Assembly (NCBI RefSeq): GCF_004117055.1
Contig: NZ_CP026363.1
Location: forward strand, 2,028,501-2,092,500
Source: Brevibacillus agri
Lineage (GTDB): Bacteria > Bacillota > Bacilli > Brevibacillales > Brevibacillaceae
Length of the DNA stretch: 64,000 nt
Direction: 5' to 3'
How positions within the stretch are numbered: position 1 is the first letter of the stretch; every line of letters begins with the position of its first letter. Below the pieces are notes generated by a model, which saw nothing but the letters and a program-made list of their open reading frames with translations, did no database searches and was not told the origin of the DNA. This document shows positions 7,497 through 16,700 of the stretch, piece after piece. The translations under genes were made by a program, and so were the position numbers.

Positions 7497-8594
7497 ATGG
7501 CACACGACCAAATTGAAACCATGCGCAAGCAGATAGACGAAATCAATCTGCAAATCTTGGATTTAATCAACCAGCGGGCGACATTGGTGCAAGAGCTGGG
7601 CAAAGAAAAGGAAAAGCAGGGCAGCAGCCGCTTCGATCCTGAGCGCGAGCGCCAAATGCTCAACCTGATCGTGGAAAACAACAAAGGTCCGTTCAACGAC
7701 AGCACAGTCCGCCACCTGTTCAAGCAAATTTTCCAAGTATCTTTGGAACTGCAAAACGAAGACAAGAAAAAAGTACTGCTGGTCAGCCGCAAGAAAAAAG
7801 CGGAAGACACCGTGATTACGGTAAAAGGCGTCGAGTTCGGCGGAAAGAGTCCGATCCTGATCGCTGGCCCTTGCTCCGTAGAAAGCTACGAGCAAGTGAG
7901 AGCTGTCGCGGAGAACCACGCGAAGCGCGGTCTGAGAACATTGCGCGGCGGCGCATACAAGCCTCGTACGTCTCCATACGACTTCCAAGGTCTTGGCGTA
8001 GAAGGTTTGAAAATCTTGAAGCGCATCGGGGACGAGTTCAACCTCGTAACCATCAGCGAAATCGTGACGCCTGCCGATCTGGAAATGGCTGCCGAGTACA
8101 TCGACGTCATCCAAATCGGTGCGCGCAACATGCAAAACTTCGAATTGCTGAAAGCAGCGGGCCGCGTGAACAAGCCTATCCTGCTCAAGCGCGGCTTGGC
8201 GGCAACGATCGAGGAATTCATCTACGCAGCCGAGTACATCGTCTCCGAAGGCAATGCGCAAGTGATGTTGTGTGAGCGCGGTATCCGCACTTACGAAAAA
8301 GCGACGCGCAACACGCTCGACATCTCGGCTGTGCCGCTGCTCAAGCAGGAAACGCACTTGCCAGTATTCGTCGATGTGACACACTCCACTGGCCGCCGCG
8401 ACCTGTTGCTGCCTTGCGCCAAAGCAGGATTTGCAATCGGCTCCGACGGCGTCATGGTCGAGGTTCACCCGGACCCTGACGTAGCGCTGTCCGATGCGAA
8501 GCAACAGCTCAACATTCCTCAATTCAACGAGTTCGTGGACGAATTGCTCGCTTCCGGCCTGTACAAAGGCGAAGTCGTAGCTGCAAGAGGATAA
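7497..8594 (+). CDS. aroA: bifunctional chorismate mutase / DAHP synthase
   Basis: Catalyses the first step of aromatic amino acid synthesis (phosphoenolpyruvate plus erythrose 4-phosphate to DAHP); the fused chorismate mutase also serves in feedback control. Residues 1-90 are an AroH-like AroQ helical domain ([19 protein letters not shown]), and 105-355 a KDSA-like TIM barrel with the hallmarks [30 protein letters not shown], and [11 protein letters not shown]. Start is ATG 7497 after GGAGAGACAC; a GTG four codons upstream is less likely. Length (365 aa) equals B. subtilis AroA. It sits before csoR-like and ccpA genes as in other Bacillales and ends in a strong terminator. Confidence 0.95.
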   Translation: MAHDQIETMRKQIDEINLQILDLINQRATLVQELGKEKEKQGSSRFDPERERQMLNLIVENNKGPFNDSTVRHLFKQIFQVSLELQNEDKKKVLLVSRKKKAEDTVITVKGVEFGGKSPILIAGPCSVESYEQVRAVAENHAKRGLRTLRGGAYKPRTSPYDFQGLGVEGLKILKRIGDEFNLVTISEIVTPADLEMAAEYIDVIQIGARNMQNFELLKAAGRVNKPILLKRGLAATIEEFIYAAEYIVSEGNAQVMLCERGIRTYEKATRNTLDISAVPLLKQETHLPVFVDVTHSTGRRDLLLPCAKAGFAIGSDGVMVEVHPDPDVALSDAKQQLNIPQFNEFVDELLASGLYKGEVVAARG

Positions 8595-8619
8595 CGAAAC
8601 AGTTTGAAGTGAGTTTGCT

Positions 8620-8653
8620 GGCCCTTCCTGCGCGCGGGAAGGGCCTTTCTTAT
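8620..8653 (+). terminator. terminator of aroA
   Basis: GGCCCTTCC (8620-8628) pairs with GGAAGGGCC (8637-8645), followed by TTTCTTATTT. Confidence 0.85.
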
Positions 8654-8723
8654 TTGACGAACCTTGGGCCGACCAAGTAAGCTAGGATTTAAGTGCTGAT
8701 ATCGGCAAAGGAGGCAATGCCAG

Positions 8724-9032
8724 ATGAATGATCGTGACCACTGCTGCTCGTCTGATCGCGCCACCGTGCGGCCTGATAAAATCAAATCGAATCTCGTCTC
8801 CCGGCTCAACCGGGTCGAGGGGCAAATTCGCGGGATACGCGGGATGGTGGAAAAGGACGTCTACTGCGACGACATTCTCAACCAGATCGCGGCTGTGCAG
8901 TCCGCCTTGAATGCCGTGGGCAAAATGCTGCTGGAAGGACACATGAAAAGCTGTGTCATCGAGCGCATCCAGCAAGGCGATAGCGAAGTAATTGACGAGC
9001 TTTTGAAAACGATGAACAAACTAATGAAATAA
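8724..9032 (+). CDS. CsoR-family metal-sensing repressor
   Basis: The 102-residue all-helical DUF156 protein has the copper-sensing triad of CsoR: Cys48 (DVYCDD), His73 (LEGHMKSC) and Cys77. These bind Cu(I) and release operator DNA in studied CsoR proteins. The N-terminal tail has an extra CC pair (residues 7-8) that could add metal or thiol reactivity. No copA/copZ copper-export genes lie next to it, so the regulated genes must be elsewhere, or the sensor may respond to another thiophilic effector. The ATG follows AAAGGAGGCAATGCCAG. Family firm, copper specificity inferred from the Cys-His-Cys pattern. Confidence 0.85.
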   Translation: MNDRDHCCSSDRATVRPDKIKSNLVSRLNRVEGQIRGIRGMVEKDVYCDDILNQIAAVQSALNAVGKMLLEGHMKSCVIERIQQGDSEVIDELLKTMNKLMK

Positions 9033-9056
9033 CGGCGGAAAAGGCCGCAAAAACGA

Positions 9057-9085
9057 TTGCATCGATATACGGCTTGTCGTATCAT
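9057..9085 (+). promoter_or_regulatory. sigma-A promoter of ccpA
   Basis: TTGCAT (9057-9062) and TATCAT (9080-9085) with 17-bp spacing, about 62 bp before ccpA. Confidence 0.65.
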
Positions 9086-9147
9086 AGGTGCATATATTTA
9101 TGAAAATAACTATGAAAACCAATATATAGGGAAAGTGAGGGTGTGTG

Positions 9148-10158
9148 ATGCCGGTTACAATCTACGACGTGGCAAGAGAAGCGGGGGTTTCGATGGCGAC
9201 CGTCTCCCGTGTCGTCAACGGAAATCCGAACGTAAAGCCGTTGACCCGAAAAAAGGTACTGGCTGCAATTGAACGTCTGGGGTATCGACCCAATGCCGTT
9301 GCCCGCGGTCTCGCCAGCAAAAAAACAACAACCGTCGGTGTCATCATCCCGGATATCTCCAGTTTGTTTTTTTCCGAATTGGCGCGAGGGATTGAAGACA
9401 TTGCTACCATGTACAAGTACAACATTATCCTCTGCAACTCTGACCAGCGGATGGAAAAGGAGCTGCAGCTCATCAATACGCTGCTCGAAAAGCAGGTGGA
9501 CGGGCTGTTGTTCCTGGGAGCGGAGATCAAGGAGGACCATTTGCAGGCATTGACCAGCACGTCGGTGCCGACGGTTCTGGCTGCGACCCGCGATGCGGAC
9601 AACGTGCTGCCGTCGGTGAGCATCGACCACTTCCAGGCTGCCTACGACGCGACAGAAGCGCTTGTTTCTCGCGGCCACAAGCGGATCGCGATGATCGCGG
9701 GTCCGCCTAACGACCCGCTCAACGGCCTGATGCGCTACGAAGGGTACAAAAAGGCGCTGAAGGACGGCGGCATCGAGCTGGACGAGGAACTGGTGGCGAC
9801 AGGCAACTACTTCTACGAGTCAGGCTTGTCGACGACGAAGGCATTTCTTGCTCTGTCCGAGCCGCCAACGGCGATTTTCGCCGCCAACGACGAAATGGCG
9901 ATTGGCGCAATCCACGCCATCCAGGACTCCGGCCTGAACGTGCCGGGCGATATTGAAGTCATCGGCCACGACAACATCCGCCTCGTGGAAATGGTGCGTC
10001 CGCGCCTGACTTCCGTGGTGCAGCCAATGTACGATATCGGGGCCGTGGCGATGCGCCTGTTGACGAAGTACATGAACAACGAAAACGTGGAAGAGCACGT
10101 GGTGCTGCTGCCGCACCGGATCGAGTATCGGGAGAGCACGAAGCCACAGCAGGCGTAA
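9148..10158 (+). CDS. ccpA: catabolite control protein A
   Basis: LacI-family master regulator of carbon catabolite repression. The N-terminal helix-turn-helix reads [20 protein letters not shown] (residues 3-22) with the hinge [13 protein letters not shown], which carries the minor-groove Leu. The ligand/HPr-binding core follows (60-330). The effector-domain stretches [13 protein letters not shown] and [15 protein letters not shown] match CcpA rather than sugar-specific LacI members, and the 336-residue length fits. The start ATG at 9148 lies six bases after AGGG. A candidate cre site lies at 61247 in this window. As recalled, ccpA follows aroA in B. subtilis too. Confidence 0.93.
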   Translation: MPVTIYDVAREAGVSMATVSRVVNGNPNVKPLTRKKVLAAIERLGYRPNAVARGLASKKTTTVGVIIPDISSLFFSELARGIEDIATMYKYNIILCNSDQRMEKELQLINTLLEKQVDGLLFLGAEIKEDHLQALTSTSVPTVLAATRDADNVLPSVSIDHFQAAYDATEALVSRGHKRIAMIAGPPNDPLNGLMRYEGYKKALKDGGIELDEELVATGNYFYESGLSTTKAFLALSEPPTAIFAANDEMAIGAIHAIQDSGLNVPGDIEVIGHDNIRLVEMVRPRLTSVVQPMYDIGAVAMRLLTKYMNNENVEEHVVLLPHRIEYRESTKPQQA

Positions 10159-10193
10159 TCGTTCTGCGGATGGACAGCATAGGAGGATGGATG

Positions 10194-11129
10194 ATGCGGT
10201 ACGGAATTATCGGCGCCATGGATGAAGAAATTGCGCTGTACCTGGAAGCGATGGAACAGACGGCTACGACCGTCAAAGCCGGAGTGACCTACTATACGGG
10301 CAAGATGGAAGGAAAAGAAGTCGTGCTGTGCAAATCGGGCGTCGGCAAGGTCAACGCTGCGGTCACGACGCAAATCTTGATCGACCAGTTCCAGGTGGAA
10401 CGAGTCATTTTTACAGGGGTGGCCGGAGCGGTTCACCCGGAATTGAACATTGGTGATATCGTCGTCTCGACAGATTGCCTCCAGCACGATATCGACGTGA
10501 CGCCGCTCGGCTTTGCCCCAGGGCAAATTCCTTTTACCGAGCAGTGGACGTGGCAAGCCGACCAAGAGCTGATGCAGCAGGCGATCGAAGCGGGCAAGGA
10601 GTTGGAAGCAGGCGTCCAGGTCGTGAGCGGCCGTATTTTGTCCGGCGACCAGTTCGTGGCGAGCCGGGAAAAAGTGCAATGGCTGTATGAGCAGTTCGGC
10701 GCTCACTGCACAGAGATGGAAGGGGCCGCGGTCGGACAAGTATGTGCGATGAACGGCGTGCCGTTTGTCGTGGTGCGCTCCATGTCCGACAAGGCAGACG
10801 GCTCTGCGCACGTCAATTTTGTCGAGTTTACGAAGCTCGCCTCGCAGCGCTCGTACGCGATTGTCCGCAACATGCTGATCGCCTCCACAGGCGCGGCGCA
10901 ACCGGGAGTGATCGTCTACTCGACGAAAAACTGCGTCGATTGCGACATGGTCAAGCAATGGCTGACGGCAAAAGGCATTTCCTTCGAAGTGCGCGACGTC
11001 ATGACCAGCCGCGCTTACCAGGAGGAAGTCGAGCGCTTTGGCTTCATGGGCGTTCCGGTGACAGTCGTCGGCGACAAAGCGGTCAAAGGCTTTGCACCGG
11101 CTGAGTTGGAAGCACTTGTGCAAAAATAG
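10194..11129 (+). CDS. mtnN: MTA/SAH nucleosidase fused to a glutaredoxin-like domain
   Basis: Residues 1-232 are a full 5'-methylthioadenosine/S-adenosylhomocysteine nucleosidase: GIIGAMDEE with catalytic Glu12, FTGVAGAVHP, SGDQFV, TEMEGAAV and RSMSDKAD with catalytic Asp199. It frees adenine from MTA/SAH and feeds methionine salvage and the activated methyl cycle. Residues 238-311 form a glutaredoxin/NrdH-like domain with a CVDC redox motif (247-250) and cis-Pro motif GFMGVPVTVVG. There is no stop or restart between the parts, so this is a true fusion. The start ATG at 10194 has AGGAGG at 7-nt spacing, and it follows ccpA closely. Typical nucleosidases are about 230 aa; the fusion is unusual. 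Confidence 0.88.
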   Translation: MRYGIIGAMDEEIALYLEAMEQTATTVKAGVTYYTGKMEGKEVVLCKSGVGKVNAAVTTQILIDQFQVERVIFTGVAGAVHPELNIGDIVVSTDCLQHDIDVTPLGFAPGQIPFTEQWTWQADQELMQQAIEAGKELEAGVQVVSGRILSGDQFVASREKVQWLYEQFGAHCTEMEGAAVGQVCAMNGVPFVVVRSMSDKADGSAHVNFVEFTKLASQRSYAIVRNMLIASTGAAQPGVIVYSTKNCVDCDMVKQWLTAKGISFEVRDVMTSRAYQEEVERFGFMGVPVTVVGDKAVKGFAPAELEALVQK

Positions 11130-11141
11130 CGAAAAACGAAG

Positions 11142-11193
11142 AAGCGGGAAGAACGGCATCGCAAGGGGATGCGCGGTCTGCCCGCTTTTTTTT
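11142..11193 (+). terminator. terminator after the nucleosidase-glutaredoxin gene
   Basis: AAGCGGG (11142-11148) pairs with CCCGCTTTTTTTT (from 11181), with an inner GCATC/GATGC stem. Confidence 0.75.
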
Positions 11194-11226
11194 GTTCCCT
11201 CTTGCCTCTTGCCACGCACAGGAGAG

Positions 11227-11260
11227 CAAAAAAAGAGCAAGCAAACTCATTTGCCTGCTC
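11227..11260 (-). terminator. terminator of the acuABC operon
   Basis: On the minus strand GAGCAGGCAAA and TTTGCTTGCTC form a hairpin followed by seven T. It overlaps the acuC stop codon. Confidence 0.75.
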
Positions 11261-12404
11261 CAGTCGGCGCGTACAGAATTGCCCGCTCCAGAGTAATCCG
11301 GTTTTTTTCGGTAATCTCCGCCCGGCGGGGAATCGCCGGAAACGGTTCGTCAAACAGGCGCAGCGGCAACTGCAAATCAGTCTGCGGCTGCCAGCGCTGA
11401 AGCCAGCCGGGCGGCAGGTCGCCGTCTTCCAGCGGCTGATCGCTCATTTCGCTCCAAAGCAGCGTCCACGCTCGCGGCACGACCCGCCAAATGTCGTAGC
11501 CCCCGCCGCCTACCGCGATCCAGCGGCCGTCGCAATACTCATGGGCGAGCCGATGGGCAAGCCGGGGAATCGACTGGTAAATTTTCATCGAGCAGGAGAG
11601 GTGCGTCAGCGGATCAAACGTATGCGCATCGCAGCCGTTTTGCGTCAAGATCACGTCCGGCTTGAAGCCGTGCGCCAGCTTGGCTACCAGCTCCTCGTAT
11701 ACCTCCAAAAACGAATCGTCTTCCGTGAAGGCGTCGAGCGGGACATTGACGGAAAATCCGTAACCGCTTCCATCCCCGCGTTCCGACAGATTGCCCGTTC
11801 CTGGAAACAGGTATTTTCCCGTCTCATGGATGGAAACGGTCAGGACATTAGGATCATCGTAAAACGCCCATTGGACGCCGTCGCCATGATGCGCATCCGT
11901 GTCGATGTACATGACGCGGGCATTCCAATGCTTGCGCAAATAGGCGATGGCGACGGAGCAGTCGTTGTAGATGCAAAAGCCGGAAGCGCGTCCGCGAAAA
12001 GCGTGGTGCAGCCCGCCCGCCGGATTGAAGGCGTGCGCTGCCTCTCCTTGCATGACAGCATCGACGGCATTCAGCGTCCCTCCGACAATGAGGGCAGCCG
12101 ATTCGTGCATATTCCGAAAACAGGGGACGTCCTCGGTGCCAAGGCCGTAGCTCATCGCCTGCGGCAGCTCTGCTTCGCTGTGCCCCTGCTCGCGGACGAA
12201 CTCGATGTAGCGCCTGTCGTGGACGAGGGCGAGCTCGTCGTCCGTTGCCATGCGCGGCGCCAGCAAGTCTGACTCTGTGAGCAGGCCGTAGCTGCTCATC
12301 AGATCGTGCATGAGCAGCAGACGGCGCTGATTAAACGGGTGGTCATCGTGAAAGTAATACTTCGTGTAGTCGGGGGAGTAGATCAGACGAGCGTTCCGGC
12401 TCAC
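11247..12404 (-). CDS. acuC: acetoin utilisation protein AcuC (class I/II histone deacetylase-like)
   Basis: The 385-residue zinc-dependent amidohydrolase has the deacetylase core: catalytic histidines in NPAGGLHHAF (about 128-137), metal ligands in YIDTDAHHGDG, and QNGCDAHTFDPL, plus the catalytic-Tyr-containing GGGGYD near the C-terminus. AcuC removes acetyl groups from acetyl-CoA synthetase AcsA, reactivating it. It starts at GTG (12402-12404) overlapping the acuB stop by four bases (GTGA), so translation is coupled. It is the last gene of acuA-acuB-acuC. acsA, its known substrate gene and usual neighbour, is not in the window. Confidence 0.93.
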   Translation of the reverse strand: MSRNARLIYSPDYTKYYFHDDHPFNQRRLLLMHDLMSSYGLLTESDLLAPRMATDDELALVHDRRYIEFVREQGHSEAELPQAMSYGLGTEDVPCFRNMHESAALIVGGTLNAVDAVMQGEAAHAFNPAGGLHHAFRGRASGFCIYNDCSVAIAYLRKHWNARVMYIDTDAHHGDGVQWAFYDDPNVLTVSIHETGKYLFPGTGNLSERGDGSGYGFSVNVPLDAFTEDDSFLEVYEELVAKLAHGFKPDVILTQNGCDAHTFDPLTHLSCSMKIYQSIPRLAHRLAHEYCDGRWIAVGGGGYDIWRVVPRAWTLLWSEMSDQPLEDGDLPPGWLQRWQPQTDLQLPLRLFDEPFPAIPRRAEITEKNRITLERAILYAPTGAGK

Positions 12405-13045
12405 AGGAGTACCCCCCCGTCTGTCGGTCCGATGACGTCAAAGCCTCTTTGCAGCAGCAATTGGGTCACGACGCGCGGATCAATCGTCTGGACGCGGAAG
12501 ACCAGGTTCTTTTTCCCGGGGTTTTTGCCTGGAAACACAATGACGCTGGTGACGTTGACCTGGGCTTCGCGAAACACCTGGCTGACCTCTGCCAGCATGC
12601 CGACGCGATCTTCTACTTCTACCTCGATATGGGAGCTGGGCTTGTTGACGCCGAACAGCTCAATCAGGCTGGAAAACATGTCGGATTCCGTCACAATCCC
12701 GACCAGGCGGCTTCCTTCCACGATCGGCAGCGAACCGATTTTATGCTCGTAAATTTGCAGGGCGGCGTCTTCGATGAAGTCAAGCGGGTGGGCGGTGATG
12801 ACCTGTTTTTGCATGATGTCAGCCACAGGCTTGTGCAGGACGGTGTCGTCGTCATCATGGGTAAGCAGGCGGGAGGGAAGGGCATCGCGCAGATCGCGGT
12901 CTGAGACGATGCCGACCAGCATGTCATTTTCAATGACGGGCAAATGCCTGATGCGATTGGCTCTGAGCAGCAGTAGGGATTCTCCGATGGTAGTCGCAGG
13001 CTGAATGGAAACGACGTTTTTTCGCATGATATCTTCTACGCGCAT
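12401..13045 (-). CDS. acuB: acetoin utilisation protein AcuB (CBS pair plus ACT domain)
   Basis: 214 residues. Two CBS motifs: MRVEDIMRKNVVSIQP...HLPVIENDMLVGIVSDRD (residues 1-60) and VADIMQKQVITAHP...SLPIVEGSRLVGIVTESD (about 74-125) form one Bateman module, expected to bind an adenine nucleotide. An ACT-like domain follows (about 138-205; EVEVEDRVGMLAEVSQVF). AcuB is encoded with AcuA and AcuC across Bacillales, and a regulatory role in acetyl-CoA synthetase acetylation is assumed but not proven. The ATG follows AAGGAGG at 9-nt spacing, and the acuC start overlaps its end. Confidence 0.92.
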   Translation of the reverse strand: MRVEDIMRKNVVSIQPATTIGESLLLLRANRIRHLPVIENDMLVGIVSDRDLRDALPSRLLTHDDDDTVLHKPVADIMQKQVITAHPLDFIEDAALQIYEHKIGSLPIVEGSRLVGIVTESDMFSSLIELFGVNKPSSHIEVEVEDRVGMLAEVSQVFREAQVNVTSVIVFPGKNPGKKNLVFRVQTIDPRVVTQLLLQRGFDVIGPTDGGVLL

Positions 13046-13086
13046 GAATGAGGGCCTCCTTGCATCCTATGGAAAAGATGTCCAGA

Positions 13087-13719
13087 CTAATAAAGAAAGC
13101 GATTCTGAAAGCGCATGGCATCAAAAGCGACGATTGTTTCAGCAGGAACTCGTTTTCCGATTTTGGCCATCAGACAGTTGGCGGGGTGCGAGCATATTTC
13201 CGGATCGTCTGTCGCCATCCAGGTCAGTCCGACGCTGCCCATTACTTTTTCCATGACCTTTCTGTACTGCCACACATCGAGTCCCGTTCCTTTCAAATCC
13301 CAATGCCAGTAATACTCGGTCGTAATAATGACGTAGTCTTCCATGGCGTCATCCATAAAGGCGACTTCAAGCAGTTTCTTGGCTACGCCGCCAGCCCGTA
13401 CCTTGTGGCTGATTTCGATGGCGCCAAGCTCCAGCAGATCGGGCAGTTTGGCCATGGACCAGCGTTCCAGCGGATCGGGGTGGAGGAAGGTGACGTAACC
13501 GAGCACAAGGTCCCCTTCCCGGGCGATGATGATGCGGCCTTCCGGGAGATCCGCTATTTCAATCAGGGCCTCATGCTGTTGCTCGGGGATGCGAAATGCC
13601 TTGAGTCCTTCATCGAAGCGCAAGTCAGCCAAATATCTCCCCGTAATCGGTCCTTCGATAAGCAGTTCTTTTCCGTTCACGACCATGCTCGCAGAGTGAT
13701 AGCGTTTGACGTGTTCCAT
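13087..13719 (-). CDS. acuA: protein acetyltransferase AcuA
   Basis: The 210-residue GNAT-fold enzyme acetylates the active-site Lys of acetyl-CoA synthetase AcsA, switching it off. Start ATG (13717-13719) follows AGGGGGGA at good spacing; a longer in-frame start upstream is not used. Family signatures include MEHVKRYHS at the N-terminus, LGYVTFLHPDPLERW (about 67-81), the acetyl-CoA-binding EISHKVRAGGVAKKLLE (about 97-113), and MATDDPEICSHPANCLMAKIG near the C-terminus. It is first gene of acuABC, with 41 bp before acuB. In B. subtilis acsA lies divergently upstream; here a penicillin-binding protein gene is there instead. Confidence 0.93.
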   Translation of the reverse strand: MEHVKRYHSASMVVNGKELLIEGPITGRYLADLRFDEGLKAFRIPEQQHEALIEIADLPEGRIIIAREGDLVLGYVTFLHPDPLERWSMAKLPDLLELGAIEISHKVRAGGVAKKLLEVAFMDDAMEDYVIITTEYYWHWDLKGTGLDVWQYRKVMEKVMGSVGLTWMATDDPEICSHPANCLMAKIGKRVPAETIVAFDAMRFQNRFLY

Positions 13720-13739
13720 CGGTTCCCCCCCTAATGCTT

Positions 13740-13774
13740 GTAGAAAAAGAGAGATGGCGATTGTAACCATCTCT
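13740..13774 (-). terminator. terminator of the PBP gene
   Basis: On the minus strand AGAGATGG and CCATCTCT form an 8-bp stem followed by CTTTTTCT, just past the PBP stop and before acuA. Confidence 0.75.
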
Positions 13775-13796
13775 GCTGATTCTTCCTTACCTTAGT

Positions 13797-16700
13797 CTAT
13801 TCTGTGGTGGTTGCTGTTACGTTGTTCGAATGTGGCGATTCTCCGTAACTGTTGACGGCGGTGATGTAGTAGCTGCCGTTCGGCACAGATGCCGTGTGTG
13901 TATAGCTCGTGGCGGATACCGTGTCGAGCAGCAAATAGCCGCTTGCCGCATCGGGGCTGAAATACACGTTATAGGCGATGACCTGCTCCGCTTGGCTGTT
14001 GCCTTTCCAGGACAGCTTCACGCTGTTTCCGCTCGTCTTGATCGACAGCGATTTCGGAGCGGAAGGCGGCGCGGCAGACGGGCTGTTCGTATTCGAGCCC
14101 GCATTGGAGTTCGAATTGCCGTTTCCGCCGTCTCCCGACCCTGATGGGCCAGGAGTGGTTTGGCCGTTTCCGCTGTTGTCAGTCGGCGTCGTGCCCGGAT
14201 TTGCGCCTGGAATCTCCCACGTCTGGGCGCCGACAGAAGCGATGGCAGACGGCGAAGATTCGTTTCCGGCGATGTCGACCGCTGTGACATAGTAGCCTAC
14301 GTCGCTTTGGCTTGCGGTCGTATCGGTGAAAGTCAGCTCAGCCGGATCTTTGACCGTGGCGATTTTGACGAAGCCGTTTTGCGCATCGGCGCGGTAGATG
14401 CGGTATCCTACCAGGTCAGGCTCTTTTGCCGACTGCCAGGAAAGCGCGATCTGCTTGCCGGAGCCGCTTGCGACGACGCCGCCTGGAGCGGCTGGCGTTC
14501 CGCCGACCTCTGTGCGCGGGTCTTCCTTGTCCGGCAGACGTTGTTCCCAATCTGGCGGCTGGACGGCAACGCTTTTGTTTTTGGCCTGAATCTGCTCCTT
14601 GGAAGGGAGCGGATCAGGGGAGCGGTAGAAGATGCCTTCGGTTACGAAATCGTCCGGAGTGCCTTCCTTCGCCAGATAGCGCTCGCCGTTGTAGGTAATC
14701 AGGCGCGCTTTTTGGTGCGAGTCGTCCACCTTCGTCGGAACGAAGCGGCGGTTGAACAGATCGGTAATCAAATGTCCCGCCTGCTTGGACAGCTCGCTTG
14801 GCAGCAGCCCGGATTTGGAGTCGACTGTCGCTGTGACGATCCCCGACGGCTTCTGGAACGTAGCGTCAGGAGGAGACAGGTGTGGGTGCTTTTCGATAAT
14901 TTCCTTCATGACCTTGCCCCAGACGACCATCGGCACGTATTTGTCTGCGTCCGGCATCGGGTACGGTTCGTCAAAGCCGACCCAGACACCCATGGACAGC
15001 TCCGGCGTGTAGCCGACGAACCACAAATCGTTGCTGTTGTTCGTAGTCCCGGTTTTACCTGCCACGTCGACCTTGCGCGGAACGAATTTGCGGATGTGCG
15101 TACCTGTTCCGGCATTGACGACGGAACGCATCATGTCCGTAATCAAATAAGCGGTTTGTTCGCTGTACACTTGCACGGGTTGGGCTTCGTGACGGTAGAT
15201 CACTTTGCCCTGGCTGTCCTCGATCCGGTCGATGAGGTAGGCGTCCACGAACGAGCCGTGGTTGGCAAACGTGGCGTAGGCATTGGTCATTTCCTCTGCC
15301 GTCGTTCCGTATGTAAGTCCGCCGATTACGCCTGTCGCAGCGTAGTTGTCTGCGTCGACCAGCGTGGTGATGCCCATTTTCTTGACGTACTCCAGCGCGG
15401 TAGGGATTCCGACCTTCAAATACGTCTTGATCGCCGGGATGTTCCAGGACATCCGCAGCGCTTCCCGCGCGCTCATGATCCCTTGCCATTTGTTGTTCCA
15501 GTTTTTCGGCAGGTGAGAGCCGTTCTGGCCGTCGGCGAGCAGCACAGGTGCGTCGTCGATTGGCGAGGCTGGCTGCAAAAGTCCCAGCTCAAAGGCCGGA
15601 GCGTACGCCGCCAGCGGCTTCATGGCCGAACCAGGCTGGCGAGGAACCGTTGCGTGGTTCGTCTGCTCGACCGAGAAGTCGCGTCCGCCAATCATCCCCA
15701 GGATCGCTCCCGTTTTGTTGTGGATCAGCATGGCGCCGACTTCTTCCAGCGCGTTCTCGATTTTTTCCGTCTTGCCGTTCGAGCGGCGGATCGTGTAGGT
15801 GCGGTTTTTCCCGAAGTTTTTCGGGTCGGCCGCGACGGCCTGCATGATGCTGTAGACGTTTTTGTCAATCGTCGTGTGCACTTTGTAGCCTTTGCGCAAA
15901 ATGTCGCGGCGCTTGTCCTCGACCAGTTGGCGGTATTCGTTGCGCCCGATAGTCGACTTGTCGCGCCCTTTTTCCGCGAGATCGGCATCGACGAGCTGAC
16001 GGGCGGCCCGCTCCTCGATCTCCATCATCAAAAACGGAACTTCGCGATACGCCTGCTGGGTAGGCTTGGCCAACTGCGCCTTCAGATCGGCTTTGAGCGC
16101 GTCGTCGTATTGCGCCTGCGTGATGTAGCCGTTTTCCAGCATGCGGTCGAGCACCATTTTCTGGCGTTCCTTGCCGCGCTGGTAGCTCTCGGCGCGGAAT
16201 GGCGAGTAGGCGCCAGGGTTTTGAATCATGCCCGCGAGATAAGAGCCTTCGCTCAGGTTCAATTCCTTTACATCCTTGCCAAAAATCCCTTTGGCGGCCG
16301 CCTGAACGCCGTAAACGTTCGAGCCGTTGGCGTTTTTTCCGAAGTAGATTTCGTTCATATAGGCTTCCAAAATCTGGTCCTTGGAAAACATGCGCTCGAT
16401 CCGGATGGCGCTGAAAATTCCCCGCGCTTTGCGGGTGTGGCTCACTTCAGCGGAGAGGATCGTATTTTTTACAAGCTGCTGCGTAATCGTACTACCGCCT
16501 GTCACGACAGGTTGGTTGGTAAATTCCTGAATCGCCCCGCGTAGCGTGGACTGGAAGGAAACGCCTGAATGGTGGTAGTAGTTTTTGTCTTCTGTTGCAA
16601 TAATGGCGTTAATTAAATAAGGAGAAACGTCTGCTTTTTTCACCAAGCGCCGGTCGCCTTCCTCAGCCCGCAGTTGGCCGATGAGAGAGCCGTCGTTGTA

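Noticed and set aside
13099..13115. cre-like sequence TGAAAGCGCATGGCA at the acuA end
   Set aside because: The match fails at the right end of the consensus and it lies in coding sequence.
14160..16544. Long plus-strand open frame opposite the PBP gene
   Set aside because: The opposite strand encodes a complete PBP with all motifs; this frame is rich in Arg/Val with no family.
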